A stretch of 6,551 bases of DNA from Bacteroidota bacterium (GTDB lineage: Bacteria > Bacteroidota > Bacteroidia > B-17B0 > B-17BO). Made by a program: the position numbers and the translations under genes. Numbering within the stretch: the stretch's first letter is position 1; each line of letters opens with the position of its first letter. Location of the stretch: contig CANHPI010000159.1 in the NCBI GenBank assembly GCA_947462425.1, positions 1-6,551 on the forward strand, written 5' to 3'. Below the pieces are notes generated by a model. It ran no database searches. It was given only the letters and a program-made list of their open reading frames with translations, and was not told the DNA's origin. Below, one piece after another: positions 1 to 6,364 of this stretch.

Positions 1-1880
1 GTTGGTCCAGTTACTATATAATTATAAGGAGCAGAAAAAGGAGTACTTAAGTTAAGTACAGTTGTGCTATTAGTGTTATTAGGACAAACATTGGAAGTAT
101 TAGAAAAATAAGTACTGCCACCAGCAACTAAAGTTAATGTGTATTTTATTGAATCTCTACAACCTTGAGCGTTTGTATAAACTACAGAATAAATATCTCC
201 AGCAACGGCAGGATTAATATATAATGTATCATTTATTCCGGCGGGTGCTGAAATTTGTGTTGAACCTTGATACCAAGTATAATTAGACCCTCCAGGCTGA
301 GCAATTGATGTTGAATTACCACAAAAAGGTTTAGATTGGCTAAAGAAAAATGGTGGAGAAACTCCCACAGATAAATTGGCAGAAGCCTGACCACAAGTTG
401 TTGAAGAAACTAGAACGCTGTATGTTCCAGGAGGTAATCCGGTAGCAGTTTGAGCTGTACCTGCAAGCTGTCCAAAATTTATTCCTGGTGTTGTATTAGT
501 CCAAGAGTAAGTATACACGCCATTACTACCACTTGCTTGAACATTTGCTGTACCTGAGCTACCGCCAGCACATGAACTAGTCGAATTTAAATTAATAATA
601 TTAACTGTAGTAAATCCAATTGTAACAGTTTGAGAAATGATACAGTTACCTGGTGACACCATATTTACAGAATAAGTCGTTCCAGGAGTTGCAGGAGTTT
701 GTATCAATGTATCATTTGTTGCGCCAGGTATAAGAACACCATTAGGATCAAACCATTGATAACTATTAAAGCCTGTTGGAGCAATTAAAGTAGCAAAATT
801 AGTTCCTGAACACATATTAGCATAAGGTGTACCAACCCCGCCACATTCAGCATCAACATAAGCGTATCCCCAATGCCCACTTTGTGTACATCCTCCTACT
901 TCAAAATTAACAGAAACGTTGGTTCCTAAAGGTAATGTAGATAAATCTACAGAATAATAATACCACTTTCTGTATCTTACAACATCTACATATGTAATAA
1001 CGGATGTTTTTAAGGAATCTGATGGTTGTGCTGTTTTGGGATTAAAAGTATAAGATGCGCATCCTGGCAAAACAGCACCTGTAGCTTCATTTTTAACTTT
1101 TACATCAAAATAGGGAGACTCTTGCTGCAAATGTGTGCTTGGATCATTTAATACAACTGCATAACTAAATGATAACCGTTGATTGGTTGATGAGGTTGTT
1201 GTTATATATTTTAGTCTTGCGGCTCTATAATTTGCATTAGCACTATTTAATCTCACAGAAACACCATCAAAACTATATGGACTAACAAAAGGGATTTCAG
1301 AAATTGTTTGAGCTCCAGATGTTCTACATGCTAATGAATCATAACCAAAAGTTGAACAATTTGGATAAACGTTATTAGTAGCAGGTATTGTCATTATTGT
1401 TTGATAATTAGTAGTATTTAAAACAGATACGTTATTACCGGCGGCATTAATAATTGCAGCACCTGTTTGTGCATAAGTAGGATTACTTAAAGCGGGTCCG
1501 GTTGAAACAGTTCCGTTTCCTCCTGTCCATCCATTAAAATTATATTGCTCAAATCCCATATTTGGGCAACCCAAACTCATTGGTTTATTTGGCTCTAAAT
1601 AAATTACGGTTTCCTGAACACCAGTTGATCCTAGCTCATATGGTGAGTGTTTATGCACTTGTTTTTCCGCTGCTTTTTTTGATGAAAAATCATTTTTCAA
1701 AAATTGAACATGACCATTAATTTCTGTTGATTTTATACCTTTAGCTTTTGCTAAATTAAGTGCGGCCTTCTCATCAAAAACATTTGGATCCTGTTTTTTT
1801 ATTTTGTTTGTTTGAGATAGCAGTAATTGGGAGCAACTAATTGCTATAAGAGTCAAAGAAATGAATAGTTTTTTTTTCAT
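1..1880 (-). CDS. Secreted multidomain surface protein with SprB-type repeat (5' part; runs off left edge)
   Basis: The frame is open from the ATG at 1880 down to the left edge (626 complete codons, no stop), so the C-terminus is missing. Residues 1-22 are a Sec signal peptide: KKK, a hydrophobic stretch, then LLLSQ, with cleavage probably near residue 22. Residues about 23-85 are charged and lysine-rich. Residues about 105-346 form one large domain that opens with CPNMGFEQYNFNGW and closes with CTQSGHWGYAYVDAECG (331-347); similar openings and closings occur in Bacteroidota extracellular beta-sandwich proteins. Then come an Ig/PKD-like module (about 357-421), a SprB-like repeat (about 432-505), a second Ig/PKD-like module (about 520-584) and the start of another module. 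By family knowledge such proteins are exported by Sec and then T9SS, and act as adhesins or gliding proteins. The expected C-terminal sorting domain lies outside the window, so T9SS export is inference. It is transcribed divergently from the PBP gene. The ATG was chosen because the signal peptide begins exactly there. Confidence 0.88.
   Translation of the reverse strand, partial: MKKKLFISLTLIAISCSQLLLSQTNKIKKQDPNVFDEKAALNLAKAKGIKSTEINGHVQFLKNDFSSKKAAEKQVHKHSPYELGSTGVQETVIYLEPNKPMSLGCPNMGFEQYNFNGWTGGNGTVSTGPALSNPTYAQTGAAIINAAGNNVSVLNTTNYQTIMTIPATNNVYPNCSTFGYDSLACRTSGAQTISEIPFVSPYSFDGVSVRLNSANANYRAARLKYITTTSSTNQRLSFSYAVVLNDPSTHLQQESPYFDVKVKNEATGAVLPGCASYTFNPKTAQPSDSLKTSVITYVDVVRYRKWYYYSVDLSTLPLGTNVSVNFEVGGCTQSGHWGYAYVDAECGGVGTPYANMCSGTNFATLIAPTGFNSYQWFDPNGVLIPGATNDTLIQTPATPGTTYSVNMVSPGNCIISQTVTIGFTTVNIINLNSTSSCAGGSSGTANVQASGSNGVYTYSWTNTTPGINFGQLAGTAQTATGLPPGTYSVLVSSTTCGQASANLSVGVSPPFFFSQSKPFCGNSTSIAQPGGSNYTWYQGSTQISAPAGINDTLYINPAVAGDIYSVVYTNAQGCRDSIKYTLTLVAGGSTYFSNTSNVCPNNTNSTTVLNLSTPFSAPYNYIVTGP
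129..323 (-). repeat. Ig/PKD-like module B of the surface protein
   Basis: Residues about 520-584, paralogous to module A: C520, NYTWYQG, INDTLYINPAVAG, IYSV and C574. At DNA level the two modules share the 12-mer aatgtatcattt (plus strand, 222-233 and 705-716), but otherwise they have diverged, so this is an old protein-level duplication and not a recent DNA repeat. Confidence 0.6.
366..587 (-). repeat. SprB-like repeat domain within the surface protein
   Basis: Residues about 432-505 of the leftward protein match the SprB repeat layout: a cysteine followed by a glycine-rich turn (SCAGGSSGTANVQASG), then YTYSWTNTTPG, then the turn TGLPPGTYSV, and a second cysteine in SSTTCGQASANLSV. This pattern is known from SprB, the gliding adhesin of Flavobacterium johnsoniae, and from many other Bacteroidota surface proteins. 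Only one copy is visible here. Confidence 0.7.
618..812 (-). repeat. Ig/PKD-like module A of the surface protein
   Basis: Residues about 357-421. It shares a skeleton with module B at 129-323: an initial Cys, then YxW(F/Y), then NDTL, PA, G, YSV, then a second Cys about 56 residues after the first. The two Cys could form a disulfide. An Ig- or PKD-like beta-sandwich is inferred from the pattern; the family was not identified. Confidence 0.6.
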
Positions 1881-1966
1881 GCTATTTGTTATAATTCGGT
1901 TTTAAAACTTAAGACTAATTATTAATCAAATTTAAAGTTAATAAAATTTAATAATAAAATACCTTT

Positions 1967-1997
1967 CAAAGATAAAAATATATATTTATTTTAACAA
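1967..1997 (-). promoter_or_regulatory. Candidate Bacteroidota promoter for the surface protein gene
   Basis: Read on the minus strand, TTG (1995-1997) is followed after 20 nt by TATCTTTG (1967-1974). This fits the Bacteroidota sigma-ABfr consensus TTG-N17-23-TAnnTTTG well. Transcription would start near 1960, giving a leader of about 80 nt before the ATG at 1880. A second -7 match, TAAATTTG (minus strand, 1927-1934), lies closer to the gene but has no TTG at the right distance. The call rests on motif and position only. Confidence 0.55.
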
Positions 1998-2072
1998 TAG
2001 ATTAATATTCAGTAGAAAAAAATCTTTAAGAGTTCGTTTTACTCAAAAATTTTTCAATCTAAGGTTTTAAAT

Positions 2073-2080
2073 TACCTTTG
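2073..2080 (+). promoter_or_regulatory. Candidate -7 element for the PBP1A-like gene
   Basis: TACCTTTG matches the Bacteroidota -7 consensus TAnnTTTG and ends 12 nt before the ATG at 2093. With a start site about 5-7 nt downstream, the leader would be only about 6-8 nt. No good TTG -33 box is seen about 20 nt upstream; that position holds an A/T run. The box overlaps a possible TTG start codon (2078-2080), which argues that this TTG is not where translation begins. Confidence 0.5.
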
Positions 2081-2092
2081 TGGATAGATTTT

Positions 2093-4345
2093 ATGGCAGC
2101 AAATAAACTTACAAAATATATTCGTTTTACATGGCTTTTAGTTTGGCTTCCTTTCCTAATTCTTTTTTTTGTAATTAGTTTTATTTCACTCGAAATATTT
2201 ATTGATTTACCAAGTGTTGCGGAGCTTCAAAATCCTAAAAGTAACCTAGCAACTGTTATTTACAGTAGCGATATGAAAACCTTGGGGAAATATTATGCTG
2301 AAAATCGCGTAAATGTAAAATATTATGAACTAGATCAAGATTTAATTAATGCGTTAATCGCCACTGAAGATGCTCGGTTTCATGATCATAGTGGAGTAGA
2401 TTTGAGGGCTTTGGGACGTGCTGTGTTTGGCGCTTTAACTGGGAGTTCCAGTAGTGGAGGAGGAAGTACTCTTTCGCAGCAATTAGCTAAAATGATGTTT
2501 CCCCGCCAGAAACTGAGTAAACCAGAGATGATTTTACAGAAGTTAAAAGAATGGGTGATTGCCGCGCGTTTAGAAAAAAATTATACAAAAGATGAAATTT
2601 TAGCCTTGTATCTTAATAAGTTCGATTTCTTAAATCAGGCTGTGGGAGTTAAATCTGCTGCTCAAATTTATTTTAATAGAAATCAAGATAGTCTTGAAAT
2701 TCAGCAAGCGGCTATGCTTATTGGAATGGCAAAAAACCCATCTTTATTTAATCCAGTTAAAAAAGCAGATACAACGCTTCATAGAAGAAATGTTGTCATG
2801 ATGCAAATGGTGAGTAATGGGTTTTTAACGAAAGAAAAATACGATAGTTTAAAACAATTACCTCTTGGTGTGATTTTTCATCCGGAAGATCATAATGATG
2901 GATTAGCTCCTTATTTTAGAGAATATTTGAGAGAGTATTTCTTAAAAACATGGTGCGCTAAACATATCAATCCAGAAACTAATAAACCATATAATGTATA
3001 CAGGGATGGATTACGAATCTATACAACTATAGATTCCAGAATGCAAAAATATGCAGAAGAAGCTGTGCACGAGCACATGTCAGATTTACAAAAGTTGTTT
3101 TCTAAAGAATGTAAAACTAAAAAAAATGCGCCTTTTGCCTGGAATGTAAACAAAGAGCAAATAGAAAACATCATGATGAGTTCAATGAAACGAAGTGATC
3201 GTTACCGTTTATTAAAAAGTGCCGGCATATCAAAAGAACAAATCTTAGAAGAGTTTAAAAAACCTGTGAACATGACTGTTTATAGTTTACGTGGCGATAT
3301 TGATACAATGATGTCGCCATGGGACAGTATACGCTATTATAAAAGTTTTTTACATACTGGGTTTATTTCAATAGAGCCTACAACTGGTTTTGTTAAAGCT
3401 TGGGTTGGAGGAGTTAATCATAGGCATTTTAAATTTGATCATGTTAAAGTTGGTCGCCGACAAGTAGGATCTACCTTTAAACCATTTGTATATGCATTGG
3501 CAATTCAAGAAGGCTATTCGCCATGTTATCAGGTTGCAAATGTTAGAACATGCATTGAAACACCTGGGCAACCTGCATGGTGTCCAGATAATTCGGATGG
3601 TAATAAAGGAACCGGTAAGATGGTTACGTTACGCTACGCATTAGCTGGTTCAATTAATTATGTAACGGCATGGGTTATGAAACAATTTGGGCCTGATGCC
3701 GTAATTAATTTGGTGCGTCGTTTAGGAATTACTTCTCCTATTGATGCTGTACCATCTATTGCTTTGGGCACGCCTGATATTTCGGTTTACGAAATGGTTG
3801 CCGCCAATGCTACGTTTGCAAACAAAGGAACATACATACAACCAACATTTATTTCAAGAATTGAAGATAAAAATGGTAAAGTATTAGAAGAGTTTTTCCC
3901 AACAACTGATGAAGTTTTTAGTGAAGAAAAAGCCTATGCAATGATACAATTAATGCGTGGCGTGGTGGATAGAGGCACCGGAACTCGCTTACGTTCAAGG
4001 TTTAATTTACGGAATGAAATTGCCGGTAAAACGGGTACTACTCAAAACAATGCGGATGGATGGTTTATGGGATTAACACCCGAATTAGTTGCTGGTTGTT
4101 GGGTTGGAGGCGAAGAAAGAAGTGTTCATTTTAATTCAACTAACGAAGGGCAAGGCGCTAGTATGGCACTACCAATTTGGGGTAAATTTTTTCAGAAAGT
4201 ATATGCGGACCCAAGTTTAAAAATTAGTAAAAACGGGTTTGTAAAACCATCAAATATGGGCGATATTGAGCTAGATTGCAGTGTTTATGACGCACAAACA
4301 GAAAAAGATACTCCAATAGAAGATTTAGATTTTGAGGAAAAATAA
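2093..4345 (+). CDS. Class A penicillin-binding protein (bifunctional transglycosylase/transpeptidase, PBP1A family)
   Basis: It polymerises lipid II into glycan strands and cross-links the stem peptides on the outer face of the inner membrane. In 750-residue numbering from the ATG: a membrane anchor at about 13-35; a GT51 transglycosylase domain with catalytic Glu92 in EDARFHDHSG, GGSTLSQQ at 123-130 and KDEILALYLN at about 166-175 (second conserved Glu168); a linker of about 290-410; and a transpeptidase domain with S460-T-F-K463 (acylated serine), S520-I-N522 and K646-T-G648. All catalytic motifs are present, and the length is normal for the family. The C-terminus ends in a short acidic tail. 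The frame is also open from a TTG at 2078, but that codon lies in a promoter-like TACCTTTG; the ATG at 2093 starts directly with a short basic segment and the anchor. It is first of the plus-strand run; scoA follows after 12 nt. Paralogues (pbpC or mrcA style naming) cannot be separated from sequence alone, so no symbol is given. Confidence 0.96.
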   Translation: MAANKLTKYIRFTWLLVWLPFLILFFVISFISLEIFIDLPSVAELQNPKSNLATVIYSSDMKTLGKYYAENRVNVKYYELDQDLINALIATEDARFHDHSGVDLRALGRAVFGALTGSSSSGGGSTLSQQLAKMMFPRQKLSKPEMILQKLKEWVIAARLEKNYTKDEILALYLNKFDFLNQAVGVKSAAQIYFNRNQDSLEIQQAAMLIGMAKNPSLFNPVKKADTTLHRRNVVMMQMVSNGFLTKEKYDSLKQLPLGVIFHPEDHNDGLAPYFREYLREYFLKTWCAKHINPETNKPYNVYRDGLRIYTTIDSRMQKYAEEAVHEHMSDLQKLFSKECKTKKNAPFAWNVNKEQIENIMMSSMKRSDRYRLLKSAGISKEQILEEFKKPVNMTVYSLRGDIDTMMSPWDSIRYYKSFLHTGFISIEPTTGFVKAWVGGVNHRHFKFDHVKVGRRQVGSTFKPFVYALAIQEGYSPCYQVANVRTCIETPGQPAWCPDNSDGNKGTGKMVTLRYALAGSINYVTAWVMKQFGPDAVINLVRRLGITSPIDAVPSIALGTPDISVYEMVAANATFANKGTYIQPTFISRIEDKNGKVLEEFFPTTDEVFSEEKAYAMIQLMRGVVDRGTGTRLRSRFNLRNEIAGKTGTTQNNADGWFMGLTPELVAGCWVGGEERSVHFNSTNEGQGASMALPIWGKFFQKVYADPSLKISKNGFVKPSNMGDIELDCSVYDAQTEKDTPIEDLDFEEK

Positions 4346-4353
4346 TATATTTG
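4346..4353 (+). promoter_or_regulatory. Possible -7 element immediately before scoA
   Basis: TATATTTG matches TAnnTTTG and fills most of the 12-nt gap between the PBP stop codon and the scoA ATG. A start site 5-7 nt downstream would fall on or just inside the ATG at 4358, implying a leaderless or nearly leaderless transcript. No TTG is seen at the expected -33 position, and such 6-base matches arise by chance every one to two kilobases in DNA this AT-rich, so support is modest. Confidence 0.3.
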
Positions 4354-4357
4354 TAAA

Positions 4358-5080
4358 ATGATAAACAGAGTAGTAAAAAATGCGGAAGAGGCTTTAAAAG
4401 ACGTAACAGATAATGTGACATTATTAGTAGGTGGCTTTGGCTTGTGTGGTATTCCTGAAAACTGTATTTCTGCATTAGTGAAAAAAAACATCAAAGGATT
4501 AACATGCATTAGTAATAATGCTGGAGTTGATGATTTTGGTTTAGGATTGTTGTTACAAACTAAACAAATAAAAAAAATGATTTCGTCATATGTTGGTGAA
4601 AATGCAGAATTTGAAAGGCAAATGTTAAGTGGTGAACTAGAAGTTGAATTAATTCCTCAAGGTACTTTAGCTACACGTTGTTTAGCTGCTGGTTATGGCA
4701 TGCCCGTAATTTATACTCCAGCAGGTGTTGGAACCGAAGTGGCTATTGGAAAGGAAATCCGAACATTTACCTATAATGGAGAAACAAAAGAGTATCTAGA
4801 AGAAAAAGCTTTCGAAGCAGATTTTGCTATTGTAAAAGCATGGAAAGGAGATACGGCTGGGAATTTAATATTCCGTTCTACTGCTCGTAATTTTAATCCG
4901 ATGATGGCTATGGCCGGTAAAATTACTATTGCTGAGGTAGAAGAATTAGTGGAGGTTGGAGAATTAGATCCAGATCAGATTCACACACCAGGTATTTATG
5001 TTCATAGAATATTTCAAGGCGAAAAATACGAGAAACGTATTGAGCAAATAACAGTAAGAAAAAATAGCAATAAACAATAA
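4358..5080 (+). CDS. scoA: 3-oxoacid CoA-transferase, subunit A (ScoA-like)
   Basis: This is one subunit of a family I CoA-transferase, most likely succinyl-CoA:3-oxoacid CoA-transferase (succinyl-CoA + acetoacetate to acetoacetyl-CoA + succinate), acting in the cytoplasm. At 240 residues it has the usual length of the separate A subunit. Recognisable family motifs are [11 protein letters not shown] (25-35) in the glycine-rich loop, [13 protein letters not shown] (51-63), [13 protein letters not shown] (76-88), IPQGTLATR (99-107), YTPAGVGTE (119-127) and NPMMAMAGK (180-188). The start at 4358 gives the standard family N-terminus, [13 protein letters not shown]. The catalytic glutamate is expected in the partner, encoded at 5707. 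An unrelated 570-nt gene lies between the two subunits. A 3-oxoadipate or acetate CoA-transferase cannot be fully excluded, but the motifs favour the SCOT type. Confidence 0.93.
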   Translation: MINRVVKNAEEALKDVTDNVTLLVGGFGLCGIPENCISALVKKNIKGLTCISNNAGVDDFGLGLLLQTKQIKKMISSYVGENAEFERQMLSGELEVELIPQGTLATRCLAAGYGMPVIYTPAGVGTEVAIGKEIRTFTYNGETKEYLEEKAFEADFAIVKAWKGDTAGNLIFRSTARNFNPMMAMAGKITIAEVEELVEVGELDPDQIHTPGIYVHRIFQGEKYEKRIEQITVRKNSNKQ

Positions 5081-5100
5081 AAACAAAAAACAGATTAATT

Positions 5101-5670
5101 ATGAGAAAAGATTATTTCAAGCAAGCATCACAAATTTTAGTATTAAGCACAGGGTTATTATTTACTTTTTGTGCACCACCAAAAGAAGTTGAAAAATTAA
5201 CATTACTAGAAAAAGCAACTATTAACAGTGAAGACACTCTTGTAATTCCTACAAAAAGAGAAGGAGATGCGCATGGAGGGAAATTTTATTCTCAAGCAGA
5301 TAGCATATATCAATATGCAAATGGTTATGTATTTAATATTCATGATAGTTTAAATCAAAAAGATTTACGAGTTAAGTTAAACACTTGGGTACGATTAGGA
5401 GATTTAAATCATGACCAAAAATATGGCATTGCTTTAGAAGATGGAAAAGGTAAAATGTTGCATTGGACTGAAGTAAATTTTAGAAGTCATGTTGCAGAAG
5501 CCAATAAATGGATCAATGTTACTGATAGTGTTACCATACCAGGTAATTTGATAAATATGTCAGGAATGATTTTAAAAACATTTACCTTCAATCCTGATGC
5601 TAAATCTTTCTTAGATTGTGATGATACGGAGCTGTCATTTTATAAGCTAGAAAAAGTTATTGAAAAATAA
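5101..5670 (+). CDS. Small exported protein of unknown function, possibly a lipoprotein with a beta-sandwich domain
   Basis: I do not recognise the family. The 189-residue product starts with a basic segment, then a hydrophobic stretch (12-23) ending in LLFTFCAPPKE with Cys24, followed by a polar region. This resembles a Bacteroidota lipoprotein signal, but Phe at -1 of Cys24 is not a standard lipobox residue, so lipidation is uncertain while export is likely. Residues about 60-185 are rich in alternating strand-like segments (YVFNIHD, VKLNTWVRLG, YGIALEDG, KWINVTDSVTIPG, MILKTFTFNPD, ELSFYKLEK). The order, with a late tryptophan-containing strand, an NP turn and an acidic DCDDTELSF end, recalls jelly-roll carbohydrate-binding-like domains; this is inference from pattern only. 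The gene lies 20 nt after scoA and 36 nt before scoB and is probably cotranscribed with both. Its base composition looks like its neighbours. Confidence 0.85.
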   Translation: MRKDYFKQASQILVLSTGLLFTFCAPPKEVEKLTLLEKATINSEDTLVIPTKREGDAHGGKFYSQADSIYQYANGYVFNIHDSLNQKDLRVKLNTWVRLGDLNHDQKYGIALEDGKGKMLHWTEVNFRSHVAEANKWINVTDSVTIPGNLINMSGMILKTFTFNPDAKSFLDCDDTELSFYKLEKVIEK

Positions 5671-5706
5671 TTCCAATTTTTTCATCATATTATAAACTGA
5701 TTCATT

Positions 5707-6363
5707 ATGCTAGATAAAAACGGTATTGCTAAACGAATAGCAAGAGAAGTTAAAGATGGAATGTATGTTAATTTAGGCATTGGTATTCCTACTTTGGTGG
5801 CAAATTATATTCCAGAAGGAGTTAACGTGGTTTTGCAATCAGAAAACGGCATTTTAGGAATGGGTCCTTTTCCTTTTGAAGGTGAAGAAGATGCTGATTT
5901 AATTAATGCAGGCAAACAAACCGTTACTTTATTAGCTGGATCATCAGTTTTTGATAGCGCGATGAGTTTTGGAATGATTAGAGCTCAAAAAGTAAACTTA
6001 ACCATTTTAGGCGCCATGGAGGTAAGTGAAAATGGGGATATTGCTAACTGGAAAATACCAGGAAAAATGGTTAAAGGTATGGGCGGCGCTATGGATTTAG
6101 TAGCAAGTGCTAAAAATATTATTGTTGCTATGCAGCATGTAAATAAAGCCGGAGAATCAAAATTATTATCAAAATGCGATTTACCATTAACTGGAATTAA
6201 ATGCGTCAAAAAAATAGTTACAGAATTAGCTGTATTAGATATTCTTCCAGAAGGTGGGTTTCGTTTATTAGAAAGAGCACCAGGTGTAAGTGTTGAACAA
6301 ATTAAAAATGCCACCTCTGGCAAATTAATAATAGACGGTGAAATTCCTGAAATGGCTATCTAA
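5707..6363 (+). CDS. scoB: 3-oxoacid CoA-transferase, subunit B (ScoB-like, catalytic)
   Basis: It is the partner of the protein encoded at 4358-5080 in a heteromeric family I CoA-transferase. In this family a glutamate in the B part forms the glutamyl-CoA thioester intermediate; here it is Glu46 in the motif QSENGILGMGP (44-54). Other conserved stretches are GMYVNLGIGIPTLVANYIP (18-36), DLINAGKQTVTLL (64-76), FDSAMSFGMIR (82-92), GAMEVSENGDIANW (102-115) and GKMVKGMGGAMDLV (119-132). The length of 218 residues is normal, and the N-terminal residues before GIPTL fit the family, supporting the ATG at 5707. No Shine-Dalgarno sequence precedes it. The next gene begins one base after its stop codon. 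The likely role is ketone-body or short-chain 3-oxoacid use linked to the TCA cycle; the exact acid cannot be read from sequence. Confidence 0.94.
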   Translation: MLDKNGIAKRIAREVKDGMYVNLGIGIPTLVANYIPEGVNVVLQSENGILGMGPFPFEGEEDADLINAGKQTVTLLAGSSVFDSAMSFGMIRAQKVNLTILGAMEVSENGDIANWKIPGKMVKGMGGAMDLVASAKNIIVAMQHVNKAGESKLLSKCDLPLTGIKCVKKIVTELAVLDILPEGGFRLLERAPGVSVEQIKNATSGKLIIDGEIPEMAI

Positions 6364-6364
6364 T

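Larger units (their letters stand above)
1881..2092. other. Divergent AT-rich intergenic region
   Basis: These 212 bases separate the start codons of two divergent genes. The region is extremely AT-rich, with several A and T runs, and contains one promoter-like site on each strand (annotated separately). It has no convincing ORF, RNA gene or terminator hairpin. Short perfect palindromes such as GTTTTAAAAC (1899-1908) and AAAAATTTTT (2045-2054) are expected by chance at this composition. Confidence 0.8.

Noticed and set aside
129..812. Repeated DNA words suggesting a direct repeat or CRISPR-like array
   Set aside because: Shared words are at most about 12 nt, irregularly spaced, and explained by paralogous protein modules in one open frame.
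1899..1908. Perfect palindrome GTTTTAAAAC in the leader of the surface protein gene
   Set aside because: Ten bases made almost only of A and T in a region this AT-rich are expected by chance, and no second copy is seen.
1927..1934. Second TAnnTTTG match (TAAATTTG, minus strand) before the surface protein gene
   Set aside because: No TTG lies at the expected upstream spacing, whereas the site at 1967-1997 has both elements. It remains a weak alternative.
2078..2092. TTG start giving a 755-residue PBP
   Set aside because: The TTG is part of a TACCTTTG promoter-like box, and the ATG 15 nt downstream gives a normal N-terminus.
3368..3571. Minus-strand open frame of 67 codons inside the PBP gene
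   Set aside because: It lies antisense to the conserved transpeptidase domain, including the STFK motif, and its translation shows no recognisable feature.
4224..4509. Two overlapping minus-strand open frames across the PBP/scoA junction
   Set aside because: They are antisense to two well-supported genes, overlap each other in different frames, and have low-complexity hydrophobic translations without family motifs.
5671..5706. Possible terminator between the exported protein gene and scoB
   Set aside because: There is a T run, but no stable GC-containing stem precedes it, so read-through is more likely.
5985..6323. Minus-strand open frame of 112 codons inside scoB
   Set aside because: It is antisense to conserved scoB sequence; the open frame is explained by the codon use of scoB.
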